From positions 7,804,807-7,868,806 of the forward strand of contig CM041200.1 of the NCBI GenBank assembly GCA_023078555.1: a stretch of DNA of 64,000 bases, read 5' to 3'. The DNA is from Ulva prolifera (Eukaryota > Chlorophyta > Ulvophyceae > Ulvales > Ulvaceae). Shown piece after piece: positions 1 through 12,690 of the stretch. The notes beneath the pieces were generated by a model. It did not search any database and had not been told where the DNA came from. It saw only the letters and a program-made list of their open reading frames with translations. A program made the position numbers and the translations under genes. Positions within the stretch are counted from its first letter, which is position 1. Every line of letters starts with the position of its first letter.

Positions 1-1982
1 ATACGGCTCTTTTCTTGTGGTAACCCTGGCCAGGCCTGTGGTAGTGCAGGTCCACGCACCAACCTTGAAACGCTATTGCGACCGGAAGACACCGATGTCC
101 AGGGCCAAGCTCGCCAAAGATGAGTACAAGCTACTGGGGGTGAAAGGTTCTCCGCTGTTCAGTCTCCTCTCCTACTTCAAGTACGAGCACCCCCAGCCTG
201 CTGCTGCCTGCCTCGCCCTTGAGTCTAGAGTTGATTATGAAATACGCTGTGGCGTTGCAGTCCCTGCCATTTCTTCCGGCTCGGAGTGGCGCACGTGTTT
301 CTGCTCGGTGTGCTCATGGACTTCTGGAACCAGTGGCTCCCTCCCCTGGGCCGGAAGAAGTCCAAGAAGGCGCCATTGACTGGCCTCCGGGCCCTGTTCC
401 GACTGCCAGAGGATGTCGTCAAGGCAATAGCTGCCAGAGCGCCCCACATCATGCAGACCTCTCTTTTCAAGAAGGTGTACACCGACATCACCAAGTGCGC
501 AGTCCCATCGCCTGCACACCCTGCTCGCATCCGAGGCTGCGCCATTTGTCGGACTGTTACTTGGACACAGCTGCAGGAACCATGTGCACTCCTGTTGAAG
601 CAGCCCGTCTGAGTCAGGGTGACTGTTTGCGTAGGCACCGCAGTCGCTGGCTCATGGAAGACTGGCTGGCCTTCACCGAGACATTCTCGCTGTACCTCCT
701 GCACGATCTCCCGAGGAAAGCCTCCGAGAAACGCATACGCAGTGTGTTTGAGCAGTCGTGGGGGCTCCTGCGAGCAGGGGCCCTCTGCTTTCTCAGATAT
801 GAAGAGGGTCAGCACACACCGGCCCGAATCACGGAAGCACAGCGATTGATGCTGCAGTACGCCAAGCTGGCGGAGGAGACGTTTGAGGGCGCCGCTCTCA
901 GCACGTACAAGCTGCATCTGGCAGCTTGTCACCTCCCGGATCAGGTGAGGTGCTGCGGTGCATCCTTCTTCAGTCTTGAATTCTGGATCGAGCGGATGGT
1001 CCAGCTCTTGAAGAGGCTGATCAAATATCGATCGACTCGTTGCCCTGAACAAGTCTACGTGAGCGATGATCTGCTGCGCCGCACATGTATGCGGCTGCTA
1101 CATGATGCAGCTTCACTGCCTGCTGCCATGACCTCACTGTCGGATGCCATAGCGACGGAGAAACGCCGGCGGGCACGAACTCGCAGTGGAAGATCCGCTG
1201 ACGGGGATCAATCAGTTGACAGCGACCGGATCTCCGGCAGGGTCGTCGGGGTGGGCAGGGCTCCGGCCCAGTCTGAGACTGCAGAGGTCCTCCCCCTTGA
1301 CTTCGTGGGAGATGAGCTGACAGGGCTGCCGTACCTCCTCTTCCATCAGGATTCCCTACAGGATGAGGGCTGGCCAACTCACTGTCGCCTGGGGGTTGGA
1401 TATGCACGTCGCGCGGCCATCCACCGAGCTCTGGGCCTGAAGGTGAATGGCACTGTTGATGAGGCTCGCCGTGAGGGCACAGTGACACTGATGAAGTTCC
1501 ACCAGATGCAATCCCGCGTTGCAGACATGTTCAGCTGCGCGCAACAGGGTACGCAAGGGAAGAAAGACAACAAGTGGTGCCTCTTGAGGTACCTCATTGG
1601 GGGGGACGGGGACGGGGGTGGCGGGACAGTGACGTATTTCGTCGGGGAACTGCAGTATTTCACGAGGGCGTGTCTGCAGCCCCGGGATGGCGTGTGTTGC
1701 GTGTCATGTGTTGCGAAACCAAACCCATTGTACCTGGGGGTTGCTGATCTGTATAATTGCACCTTGCCAGCCACCCCGGGAGCCCGCGCCCCTGATCCCG
1801 TGTTGAAACGCCCCCCTGAGTTTTTCGGTGTGGCGGGTGCAAACAGGGGGTCTCGGGCATATGCCGGCAGATACGTCGTAGACTTGGACGCAGTTCCATG
1901 CCAGTTAGTTCCAGTCCGGAGGGGTGCACAAAATGTGCAGTATTGGGCCACTGCGAACAAGGCTTCTGGCCGAACTGTGTAA
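1..1982 (+). CDS. Zisupton/KDZ-type transposase, C-terminal part (5' end outside window)
   Basis: Three exons can be joined in phase: 1-179, 261-494 and 635-1982, with introns 180-260 (GTACGA...TTGCAG) and 495-634 (GTGCGC...GCGTAG). The first is open from base 2, so the start lies upstream. Exon 2 contains AHVFLLGVLMDFWNQW and exon 3 contains RWLMEDWLAFTETFSLYLL, then LHLAACHLPDQVR and FWIERMVQLLKRLIKYR. This order (MEDWL block, then a His/Gln block followed by WVER-like and K.R blocks) is what I know from Zisupton/KDZ cut-and-paste transposases of algae, fungi and fish. They have an RNase-H-like catalytic core, most of which would be upstream. The tail after about base 1150 is less conserved and may bind DNA. 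The Ulp1 protease gene downstream fits the family, since such elements often carry one. CACTA or another DDE family is the main alternative. Confidence 0.55.
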
Positions 1983-3619
1983 TTGTACAAGACCACCGCC
2001 GCATATGCCTTCGTCAGCAATCCCAGTTGACTGCAATCCCAGTTGTGCCCACTTTGCATTGTCCATACTTGCCAGAGGGCCACGGGGGGGACCAGAGTCC
2101 CCGCCAGTGCGTGTCTACAGGCGCCACCCTCGTTGGAGCCATACAACCCACGTCCTGCGGCGTGCGCTCGTGGCCACTTTCGCTCCCTCTTCAAGCGTCG
2201 GTGTCGTCTGTTAGTGCACGTCGCAGGTCCAGCGGACAGATTAATGGTAGGTGCAAGGTCTGATGCAGTTGATGTAGGAAGACTGCGTCGCGATAGCGCG
2301 GATAGAACGTTTCTGTGCGGTGTACAGTCCACACGATGTGTGCCAGTATGATAACGGACGGGGACTTGCGGGCCTACCTTGCGACAATTCGTAGTAACCG
2401 TTCGTGTGACTCGTCTTTCAAGCGGTTCCTGGAAACCGCCCTGAAGGGTAACTGGACGCCTGGCCAGCCGATCCCAGCACTAACGATCTGTACCCGGAAG
2501 CCCGGGTTCCCGATAGACTTCATGGCCAACGCCTACCTATTAACGACTGTAGATGTTACCATGGTGGGCTCTATAGTGGAGGCCGGGGGGGAAGGGTTAG
2601 AAATGTACCTGGACTCGATCCGGGCGATGAAGGAGAGTGTAGAGGCTTCACAAACCGCCGACCACGCCGCGCGGGTAGAGCAGAAGATGAAATCCCTCTG
2701 GCACGACCTCCGGATGATCGCATTCGAGCGCGCGGTCCATACTAAGGCCCCGTGCAAGCCAGAGGAGATCGTGCTGTACCGGTCTTGCCAGGTCGGCGCG
2801 GGCATCATAGAAGACGCTGGCGGCCTGCTCGAGCGTGTGCGGCACACGGGCGGGACAGACTTGATCTGCGAGTGGATACAGTGCGAGGCAAACTTCGCAC
2901 GGACTCCAAATCCTAAGTGGCCTCGCTCCGAGGTTCAGGTGGGGCCTCTGCAGGCGCCCATGTTGGCGTTACAGCTAGAGAGGGGTGGGGCGGGCGGGTC
3001 GGACGGTGAAGACCGGGGGGGACCCGACGCCGCTCTTGGGGGCGTCACCGGCACCGCCACAGCCCCAGGACCGGGTGCAGTCGCTGCCCCGCCGCCAACA
3101 GAGTCCATCGCCACCAGTATAGGCCCGGGTGACCGAAGGCAGGGGCGTGGCAGACACACCAATCTGCGGCAGCAGCAGCGGGTTGGCGAGGCACAAGGGG
3201 CAAGGGCACCGGGTAGAGGGCGCGCAGTTCGGGGCACCAATCTGCAGCAGCCCGCACGAATTAGGTTGCGCAGGGGGGCACGGGGTGCCGCACGGGGGGG
3301 GGCTGCGGCCGTAGCGCAGATCCTTAGCCGGGATCATCCGCCGCCAGAGGGGCCGGCTGCAGTAAGGGTTCCCCCTGTGGCGTTGCCCCCGCAGTCCCCA
3401 CAGCCGGTTGGCCCTGTGAGGCCGCCGTCGCCATCGCGGACCAGTGGCTGTCTGCCGCCGCCACGGCTGGACGATGCCAATCAGGTTCCAACCGTCACCC
3501 CTGATGATGGCCCTAGCGAGGGGCCCCAACCTGCCCCAGTCGGTGCAGCCATCTGCTCCATCGGCGAGGCCCCCCCCCCGCTCCGGTCCTCTCCGGAGCC
3601 TGCTTGTCCAGCACCCGGT

Positions 3620-5041
3620 AGGGGGTCAACCACTCCCGCTACATGGTGGGCCCACCTACGGCGCGCAAGATCGGCTGCGATTTTGGCCGCTTGGGGAAGA
3701 CTTTGGCTATTGTCTATGTTGAATGGGCATTCGTAGCGTGCCATCTCGCTGTTGGGGAGTCTCCCCAACGCAAACCCGGGTTTTGTCGATTTACCGCGCT
3801 TTTCCCCAAACGAGGGTCGTTCATGCCCAAACGTGTGCCATTGCATCGAGAACACACAGCACACTCAAACTATGCTATAATATTCACCGGGTTATGACAT
3901 ATTGCTTCTGTCACATTTGTGGGTAGCATTCGGCAAGTGAGGTACTATTCAACCTGATCGGGCCGACATGGCGGGGCGCTCACGCACTGGTCAGGCGACA
4001 TGCCAGCATTGATTGGCAGCATATTGCGTGTTGAATATTGCGTGTTGAATATTGCGTGTTGAAGGACCCTGCCTCAATTTTATGTGCAATGGTGAATGCC
4101 CATGTTTTGTAATGCAACGTCACATCTACACCTTATTTCATAGCATGTCACTCAAATGATACCACAAATGCACATCAATGATGTATCCAACGTGTATCCA
4201 GCATCCACAGCTCTATTGAAACGATTCATTAGTGTACAATGGCGAGGCATGATCACATCAGGCCAGAGTAACTTCACACGTCTCCAGTGACACTACGCAA
4301 AAGATGACCTAGGCATACCTACGCTGACGTCTGACGTCAGAAGTACACACGTAGCAGGTGGACTGCAAAGCTCTGGATCATGCTCCATCACAAGGGCCTG
4401 TCAGGCCTGTCACAGGAATCAAGATACTCATGTGCCCCATGCCGACATCAAACGTTCTACGAGAGTGACGATCAATCAGGATCAGGCAGTGAAGGTTTGA
4501 TATCTCGTGTATAATTCAGTTCGAGCCACTATCCCATGCTACACACAGATCGCAGGTAGGACGCCCTGTCCGGATATCCAGAGATTCGGACCTATCCAGC
4601 ATTATCAGAAGGATTAATACGACTCAAATTGCATACCGTGCGTCACTATGTGGCCAGCCTCCAGGAAACTCAGCCGTATACAGCTTCATGAAGCCTCACC
4701 GACGAAAAACATGCACATACAGCCTTGCGATCACAAACAAGAGCTTCAGAAAGCTCATTTTAAAGGCGTTTGGGGACACATGCGAACGTTTGGGGAGGTT
4801 TGGGGTGGCGACTGAGCGTCTGGGCCTGTTGGGGAGCCAGCGTCGCGAAAGGCCGATTTTCCCCAACCAGACGAGCCATATGGACGATCATGGGCCATTT
4901 TCCCCACCGGAGTGAGATGACACACTACGAATGCCCATTCAACATAGACATTAGCCAAAGTCTTCCCCAAGCGGCCAAATTCGCAGCCGATCTTGCGCGC
5001 CGTAGGTGGGCCCACCATGTACCGGGAGTGATTGACCCCCT
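3620..5041. mobile_element. Non-autonomous hAT-like DNA transposon, copy A (1,422 bp)
   Basis: The ends are inverted repeats of about 125 bp starting AGGGGGTCAACCACTCCC, with a few mismatches. The element is flanked by an 8-bp target duplication, CACCCGGT (3612-3619) and CACCCGGG (5042-5049), 7 of 8 matching. An 8-bp duplication and an AGGGG terminus suggest the hAT superfamily. No transposase is encoded. A short tandem repeat of an ATATTGCGTGTTGA-like unit lies at about 4020-4062. Copy B at 37634-39055 has the same length in the opposite orientation. Confidence 0.85.
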
Positions 5042-5725
5042 CACCCGGGCAAGAGGGGCCTATCCTGTCCGCACTTCCTCCTGCCCCGGACGTCCCGCGG
5101 CTGTCAGCATCCCTCCTGGCACACCCTCCGGTGGTGCCACCGGATTGGGTCACAAACCTCCCTGCAAAGCCTCCGGGCAAGCTGAGGCAGCAGTGGGGGT
5201 CCACTTCCAAAGACGCCGGTTCATCCGCTGCCGACACAACGCAGGAGGCAGCTGAACCGACCGTAGTGTCCTCCGGCGACGAGGATGGGGAGAGGTTCCC
5301 GAATGTGGTGGGGGGTGTGACCTTGCAGCTAGGGCATTTTGGGGATGCTCGGGTGTCTGTTACAGTCGGTCTGGACACCCTCGCGAGAGGCTGGCCCACC
5401 GCATGGGCCGAGAGTGCACACGTTGACTACGCCTTGAGTAGGTGTGTCGCGCTGGCCGGGCAGGGCGTCATTGCAACGCCTAGCCAGAATATGGCTGGGA
5501 TATGTACTGGGGATGCGGACGCAGACTGGTCAAGCGGACGCACCAGATTTATGGGGCGGTGGATGTTCAGAGCTCACACCTTTGAGCAAGAATGCGTCTT
5601 AGTCCCTGTTCCCCGGAACAGCCACTGGATGTTGGCTGTCATCTGGCACCCATGTACGCTCTCCCGCAGCAGCTGACAATGTGATGAGGTAGCCTGCTGT
5701 GCGAGGGACTGTCATATGCCCCCCC

Positions 5726-5727
<2 letters not shown>

Positions 5728-5761
<34 letters not shown>
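5728..5761. repeat. Poly-C tract (34 C) in intron 1 of the Ulp1 gene
   Basis: An uninterrupted run of 34 C on the + strand lies inside the intron 5654-5809. Confidence 0.95.
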
Positions 5762-5763
<2 letters not shown>

Positions 5764-6216
5764 AAGACGCCCACTGAACGCCACTACTGACGTTTCAGCC
5801 ATAATGCAGGGCGTATGAAGCAGAATAAGGCGCCGACTGTGTCGTTCTTTGACAGCCTGATAAGCGCCGACTCAGGGACCGCTGAACGGGCCAGGGACGT
5901 CTTGAGTGAGGCTCTGTGCATGGCGCTTGACTACCTCGAGGGCCGGGCCCCCTCCCCCCCGGAAGACCCCCCATCTACCACCCGGCCTCGGGTAAAAGCA
6001 GTGGGCCGCCGACACAACGTCCGACTGGCCACCCGGCCGACCGAATCCACCGCTAGGATAACCCTGAAGTTGGCGAAGGTACAATGCCCACGTCCCACTG
6101 TTCTCCTGCGATACCATCCACACAGATGCTGTCCTCTGACCCTTGACAGTCGCGCATATTACCAAATGGACTGCAATCGTTGACACAACAGCACCCTCTG
6201 ATTGCGCCCACCAGAC

Positions 6217-6217
<1 letters not shown>

Positions 6218-6258
<41 letters not shown>
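6218..6258. repeat. Poly-C tract (41 C) in intron 2 of the Ulp1 gene
   Basis: An uninterrupted run of 41 C lies inside the intron 6079-6376. Short ORFs read through it as polyproline or polyglycine are artefacts. Confidence 0.95.
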
Positions 6259-7503
6259 TTCTCTGCCCGAAACCGGACAGCGTACTGCTTTGGAACCACC
6301 CCGCGTCCAAGGTCTGCGGTGGACCTGATCTGTTGACGTAACATTAGCATTATAACCGTCCCCCAATGGTGTCCAGGTTGGAGGAACCCCGCAGCAACCA
6401 AACGGCCACGACTGCGGGATTTTCACATGCATGCTGGCCGACGCTGTGTGCGACGTCATCCACCGCATGCGACAGGAGGGGGGAACTGTGTTCAGCAGTG
6501 ACATCCACGGTGACGAGGCGACTCGAAGGGTCCTGTTACTCACCAACCGCGTCAAGGTGCAGCACGCGGTGCTGTACCGTATCGTCCTCACTCGAGCCCT
6601 CATTCAAGAGTGGCACCGAGGCGGGAGAGGGGGCGACAAGTTGGGACACTTATCAGTCGAGGACGGCACCAAGATGCTAGCCGACGCTAGGTGGGACCGC
6701 CACCTCCAGACACCGCCATTCAACGACTTTTCCGAAGAGGGGCTGAGGTGCGGGCGACTCTATGCACCTGCCATGTCCACCGCAGCATTGTCACCATCTA
6801 TCCTCTGGCACCCCCTTGGAGGCCCGGTGGGGACCTTTGCCTGATGAAGCTGCTGGATCTGCAGGGAGTGGTACCTGCAGGCGCGCTTTGACACCTTCCT
6901 GGAGAAGGCGAGCCCGGTAGTGGCTACCCTGAGTCAGCAGTATAACAAGCTGATGGCTATTTCGCTGAAGACGCGTGTATGAGTCACTGAAGGGTGGCAT
7001 CCGGGACATTCCGACGCCACAGGCCAGGTGATGCCATTTCGCTGCAGCTGCACTGAACCTCGGTGTATCTGCAGCGCTGCGGGCTGCTGCCAGGCAGGCA
7101 CAGCTGAAACTGTTCTGAACACATTGTCTACAGAAGACAAGACGCCACAGTTTGCGTACGGAGTTCGACTCAGTATTCTAATCGTTATTTCGTGTAAAAA
7201 ATCCTATCAATCCTCAACGGCTACACCAGGTCGGCGCTGTAGGATTAGAGGGGTACAACGGTCAACCCCTGCATTATAGCAGAGCGTATGGCACTAGTAG
7301 ACGGGGTTGCATCACTGTACAGTGATGTGGCCCACCGTCCTTGTATTACCGCCGAACTGGGAAGAATTGTGACGTATTCCCGTAGCATCTGCATTAACAA
7401 AGTGACTATGCTGATACTGCCGGGAAGTGCTACGCTTGATGGCTTAGCGGACACTGCACGCCGCATTAAAGTGTACTCCCACGCAGCTGTGCTACCGGCA
7501 CCC

Positions 7504-7597
7504 CCATCCCCCAGGGACTTAGCTCATCAACCAGTATTCACCACAGGCCCCCATCCCCCAGGGACTTTGCTCATCAACCAGTATTCACCACAGGATC
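7504..7597. repeat. 47-bp tandem duplication between convergent transposon genes
   Basis: A 47-bp unit (CCATCCCCCAGGGACTT... TATTCACCACAGG) occurs twice in direct succession with one mismatch. It lies at the 3' end of the minus-strand gene. The spacer 6845-7573 holds nothing else I recognise. Confidence 0.85.
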
Positions 7598-8484
7598 CGG
7601 GGCTGGGACGGCTTCGCTGCCCTCTGTAGAATTGCGTCCCTGCACGGTCAACATCCCTGGGTTCTGTACGTCTGCCTTGGGAGCGGGGGTAGAGAATTGG
7701 CCCACCACGGCCATGCGACAGACTGGCCAGGGGGTAGTTTGCTTGGAGGAGCGCACCGTCTGAATCAGTGACACAACTTCGGATACAGTGTCTTCATCTG
7801 GTTGGAGCCCGTACGCCGATATGATCGACTTCATGCGGACCAAGCGCTCCGCTTTAGTCAAATCCATGCCGGCGGTGCTTACCAACATCAGGTCAACTGC
7901 CACGACAATGAGCCGCAGTTGAGCAGCACGCCCGACCGAACCACCCGGAGGAGATACGAAAGTGGCGGCCATGCGCAGGGTAGTCTTCTGCTCCTCGAAG
8001 GACTCGTCCACGGTTAGACGAACTGACCCCGAACTATCATGCAGGTAGATTATTTGGGACGGCCTAGTCTCAGGGTCCTCTGTCGCCACTTCGTGCACAG
8101 CGCAGCGGGGGTCCGCTGGGTCAGAACGATCCGAATCGTCATCCAAGCTGATGGATCCGAAATCATCTGAGGAGTGGTCTTCCGGATACAGCACTGCCTC
8201 AGCCAGAGCATCTGCAAACATGGCGTCTGCTACCGGATCGTACACCAGATCCCCACTTCCTTCCGCACTGTCCGGTTGCATAAACCCTGTAGGGACGGGT
8301 TCCGGTCTGCCTGCCGGCACGGGGACAGGCAGGCCAAAGGGGCCCACTTCTGGACGACCTGTAGCGTCCTGACCCTGCAAGGGGATCCCCGCAAAATCCC
8401 CCACAACTTCCCCCCCCACTGGTGGGTTCAACCCGCCACGCGCCGCCATGTCTGCCATAGCTTCCGCAGCCCGGCCCCCCCCAG

Positions 8485-8520
<36 letters not shown>

Positions 8521-11500
8521 CCCCCGCCACCGTTGGGCTCAACCCGCCCTGCCCCGCCAAGCCTGCCTTAGCCTCCGCGCCCCCCCCCCCCCCCCCCCCA
8601 CCTCCCCCGCCACCGTTGGGCTCAACCCGCCCTGCCCCGCCAAGCCTGCCGTAGCCTCCGCGGCCCCCCCCCCGCCTCCCCCGCCACCGTTGGGCTCAAC
8701 CCGCCCTGCCCCGCCAAGCCTGCCGTAGCCTCCGCGTCCCCCCCCCCCGCTGCCCTCCCCTCCACGGGACTCAGTCCCGCCTTCAGCGCTGTGACTGGCA
8801 ATGCCTCCGCAGCCCCCCCAGTGGCTGCCACCCTCACAGTGGGGTTCAATCCCGCCTTCGCCGCCGAATCTGCCACCGCCGCTGCTTTCCCCCCCAAACC
8901 ACCCCCCGCCCCACAGTCAGGCTCAACCCCCCTGTCGCTGCCGTGACCGGCACAGCCTCTGCGGGACGGCCACACGCACCCCCCCCCCGGCTGGGAGACT
9001 GCCCCCCCCTGCCCCGGTCCCGCAGCGGAACCCAGGCCGAGCACCTCTGGCCCTGTGGCCACCTTGGACGCAGGGCGGGTGGTGCCCCTGTCCCCACCGG
9101 ATTCCTGAGTGTCGCTGCCGCCGGTATCGGTGCCGCCAGCGGCTGTGTCCCCCTTCTTGGCTGGTGGCAGGCCCATCTTACGCAGCATTAGCGACTTGGT
9201 ACGTGCTTTAGCTACCTCGTGCTTCCCGGTTCGTCGACGGTTGCGCTGGCCAGAGGCAGGGGTGTCACCGGCACCCCCTGCCCCAGGGGTAGGCTGGGGT
9301 GCTACGACAGGCGGCTGCCGCAAGTCCTCGGGCAGGGTGGCGAGGATACATTCGGGAATGTTATTGAGCTCCGCCCTGTAACATTAACCGGAGTCGCCAA
9401 CAACAAACAGAACACGCTGGTAGTCCCAGGGCCCGTGCATGTCAACTCTGGATCAACTAACAGCAGCACATGCTCCCGTTGGTGAAAGAACAGGAGGATC
9501 TGATGGCCAGTACTCAGTCGCATACGACTGAACATGCAGGGAGCATGTTCTGCAAGAGACACTCCTGGACTCTGTAGGGACCATCACCGGGGGTTCGCAC
9601 ATGTAACACTTTGAGCTCTGCATCCCCTTGGCCAAGGACAGCTTGGCAAGCTCTTCAGCGCCGGCATAATCCCAGTCCTTGATCTCGGGGAATGATCCTG
9701 GCCTAAGGCGGACAACCGACGGGGATGCTGATGTCCCGGAACTGCTCCCCGCGGTGTCTTTCTGCCCCACGCTAAGGTACCGCCAGCTCCTGAGCGCCCA
9801 GTGCCACAGCGTGTGGGGCGGGCACAATGGGATCAGGTCGTCGGCCAGCCTCTTGACGGGCTGACCATACCCCGATTTCACCAAACCTGGATGCACCGCG
9901 TGGTTCAGACGAGAGCACTGTCTGCAAAGCTGAGTCTTGCCACACATCGGGGGCTACAGCAGGTAACAACTGAATCCTGAACAATGGAGAAGAAAAGGTT
10001 GGTAGCGCACTGCTGGTATTCACCGTGCACACCAGGATGGCGGCAAAGGCGGGATCCAGGAGGCTGGGCTCCAAGGCTGGAATGTCCTGCACACGCCGCC
10101 TCTCCAGGACAGGCGCCCCCGGGTCCCCTGTCACAGCCGCGGCGACGAGGCGCCGATAAGCATGCATGAACAGGTGGATCCCATTCGTGGCGAAGGACGC
10201 CAGTTCCGTAGAGGTCAGCTGCAGCCCTTCACATGCCCACATGATGTGGGAGTTGAATGCCTGGACAGAACTCCACGCCGGACGGAGAGCTCGGGCTACT
10301 CGGTCACCCTGCACGGCGAGATCCAGGTATACTCAACAATGGGGGACGGGCAACAGAAAGCATATACAGCTCTGCACAGACACGCAGCTCTCGATGGCAT
10401 GTACAGGTCAGTGGCACCTCGCACCTCTGCACAATCAAACAGAGGGTGCTCCGCCGCATAAGCCAATACCTAGGGTCCTAAGTTGTCGAGCGCGGCGACA
10501 AACTCACCGAGGATCTTGACATCCTGCACGCAAAGAGACCTGACTACACAGCTCGAGCCCAGGCCGGTGACAGGCCAGACTTGAGGGATCAACAGAAACA
10601 GGGCCCGGGGCACCATGGCCACGATCATGCATGCGATAAGGCACAAATGCCTGGTAGAACAGGACAGCACACAGACCAACAGGCAGTCCCCCTGTCCATG
10701 CCGGAGTCATGGAAAGTCACAGGAGCGCACGAAAGCTTTGATGAGGTCCGAGTGCGAGGTGTGCATGTCAGCTAACACCGGCACGCCCGAGGTCAGCTGG
10801 AAAACCGGCTGTGCAGGGACCCCGTTTGTGTTCGCCAACATCCTGTGGCACCGGTCCCCAATGTGCCGTGCTATCGACTGACACGGCTCGAGCTCATCTT
10901 CATCCATGCTCTCGAGCTGGAGGTAGTGTGCGTGTTCATACAGCACCCACGCCACCAGCGGGTTCAGGTCCTCTGGGAGGTTGGATGTGGGTCTCTCCCT
11001 GTGCCTGGAGGACCCGTGACCCTCCACCGCGGGAGACGCCTTTCCGGCTGTCCACAACTTGGTGCGATGAGGGGACAGCCCAGACATGAAGGAAGCCCAG
11101 GCCCACACGACGTGTCGCGGGGTGGAGCAATGATACACTGCACCGAGAACACCCATGTCACTTGTGCACAAATGCGGAGGCCATGCCGCGCACGATGTGG
11201 GGACAGCATACGTGACTGCGTTACATAACAACATGCGTGCAGAGAGCACACCGTCTGGACGCGGGGGGTCCGGGCCTTTGCGCTTTCCCCCCACGTTGAT
11301 CTGAGGAAGATCGAACCGCTGGCGAAGCTCCGGATCTCTCTCCGCTGTGATTCTGGTCTTAGGGAGGCCAGACTCACTTACGTGGCCGGTGATCTCAACC
11401 TGCAAAAATGGCGGCACTGAGTCCTGGCCCCACTCCACAGGTTAGCCGGGCCCCGTGTCAGTGGACTGGCAGTAAATGCAGATCGCGCTCAGCTGATCCA

Positions 11501-11957
11501 CCAGCACACCGGGCACACACACCTCTGTCTTTCCCGACAGGGGCTTCCACCGCCGGGGCACCAGGCAGCCATGTGGGGTCTTCCCTTTGCCCTCCCACGA
11601 GGACACGAGCATTGCCTGCTCGTGCAGCCAGGAGGAGAGCACGAGACAGGTAGTGACAATCACTTCCTTGGCCGTACCCAGCTCCCTCGTCCGACTCTCC
11701 ACCACGTCGTCTCGCAGAACTACCCCCAGGGACCACCACACCGACACCCCAGGACCGGACAGTGGACCGTCGTTGCGGCCGACGCGGGCACGATCCGTAA
11801 AACGCCCGTCCCTTGAAATTAAAGTACCCACTACAGGGATTCTCTGAGTACGCATGCGACCGACGAGTAAGTCTCCGCTGCGCGCGGAAGTAGGCCCATT
11901 CTGGGTACTTGACAGCCCTGCAACTGCTGCAGCATGGCGCGGATCCATTGTATGCAA
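7574..11957 (-). CDS. Unrecognised multi-exon protein of the Zisupton-like element
   Basis: Long coding-like minus-strand blocks lie at 11957-11442, 11438-10707, 10314-9772, 9947-9453, about 9560-9302, 9323-8622 and 8560-7574. They change frame at places where short introns are plausible, for example an acceptor near 11406. I recognise no domain. The upstream part contains PLVAWVLYEHAHYLQLES and a Cys-rich CGKTQLCRQCSR stretch. The downstream part is Gly/Ala/Pro-rich, with a basic segment RNRRRTGKHEVAKARTKSL that could be a nuclear localisation or DNA-binding region, and a repeated GLSPTVAG motif. It faces the Ulp1 gene tail to tail, so it is probably a third product of the same transposon. 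Exact start and exon borders are uncertain. Two poly-G stretches (minus sense) near 8485-8599 may shift the frame, so it could be several genes or a decayed one. Confidence 0.4.
8485..8519. repeat. Poly-C tract (35 C) within the minus-strand transposon gene
   Basis: A run of 35 C, with a second run of about 20 C at 8580-8599. In the minus-strand frame they encode polyglycine. Length variation here would shift the frame, in life or in assembly. Confidence 0.95.
8520..8745. repeat. Coding minisatellite (about 75-80-bp unit, three copies)
   Basis: The unit, roughly CCGCCACCGTTGGGCTCAAC followed by CCGCCCTGCCCCGCCAAGCC, recurs at about 8525, 8610 and 8683, separated by C-rich spacers. On the minus strand it encodes AGQGGLSPTVAG repeats; weaker relatives continue to about 8930. 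Confidence 0.8.
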
Positions 11958-12184
11958 ACAAATATTCTAGTCACTGCCGGATGCGGTAACTGGTCACGAG
12001 CAGCGCAGCTAGGCGAAGGAATACGACGCCAGCAGGGACGCGGTGCACTGAAACGCCAGGTGAACTACAAACGCTGGACGTTAGCCGTATCATACAACAT
12101 ATCCACCGTTTGTCCCTTTCATGAAGCACGACCCAAGTTGGGGGCCCCGAATGCAAAGGCGCCTGATCACTCGGGTAGGGCAGG

Positions 12185-12690
12185 GTCAGATCAACCGCGC
12201 TGGAGCGGCCATTCGGCGAATGGCCACTCTGGACCAGCGCATGCACTCGCATCCAGGTACTAATCGGGATGAGCTCACTCGTTACCTGGAGCACGATGAC
12301 GTCATCCCGCCAGAGCGGCCATTCGGCGAATGGCCGCTCTGGATCAGCGTATGCACTCGCAGCCAGGTACTAATCGGGATGAGCTCACACATTTGCTTGA
12401 GCACGATGACGTCATCCCGCCAGAGCGGCCATTCGGCGAGTGGCCACTCTGGACCATCACATGCATTCGTGTCCAGGAGGACGAGCGCACGCCTTACCTG
12501 GAGCACGATGACGTCACCCCGTCAGAGTGGCCATTCGGCGAATGGCCACTCTGGACCATCACATGCATTCGCGTCCAGGAGGACGAGCGCACGCCTTACC
12601 TGGAGCATGATGACGTAACTCCGCCAGAGTGGCCATTCGCCGAATGGCCACTCTGGACCACCGCATGCATTCGCATCCAGGAACCTATGT
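12185..12690. repeat. Five tandem repeats (102-110 bp), each with a 33-bp palindrome and most with a TGACGTCA-like site
   Basis: The core ATTCGGCGAA-like centre occurs at 12211, 12321, 12431, 12533 and 12635, giving periods of 110, 110, 102 and 102. Each centre is flanked by inverted arms up to 16 nt (CCAGAGCGGCCATTCG type). A GATGACGTCA or close variant precedes copies 2-5. The array lies past the last coding block of the Zisupton-like element and may be its subterminal transposase-binding region. The 12700-13300 interval holds no gene I recognise. Confidence 0.8.

Larger units (their letters stand above)
2315..6844 (+). pseudogene. Ulp1-like (C48) cysteine protease gene of the transposon, interrupted by a hAT-like insertion
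   Basis: Exon 1 runs 2315-3619, is cut by the 1,422-bp insertion at 3620-5041, and resumes at 5050 in the same frame through 5653. Exons 5810-6078 and 6377-6844 follow, joined across introns 5654-5809 and 6079-6376 in matching phases. The C-terminal half carries a C48 protease triad: His in NSHWMLAVIW (codon 5623), Asp in FFDSL (5851), and the Cys box PQQPNGHDCGIFTC (Cys codon 6413). Such proteases cleave SUMO or related modifiers, and they are recurrent passengers of Zisupton/KDZ and Mutator-like elements. The N-terminal 210 residues are unrecognised; a Pro/Ala/Gly-rich linker (about 2950-3619 and 5050-5150) separates them from the protease. The start could also be a later in-frame ATG at 2336 or 2348. 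The insertion adds stops, so this copy should not make full-length protein. Confidence 0.6.

Noticed and set aside
225..1052. A 275-residue minus-strand ORF over the transposase
   Set aside because: The + strand has in-phase exons with recognisable transposase blocks; the minus frame matches nothing.
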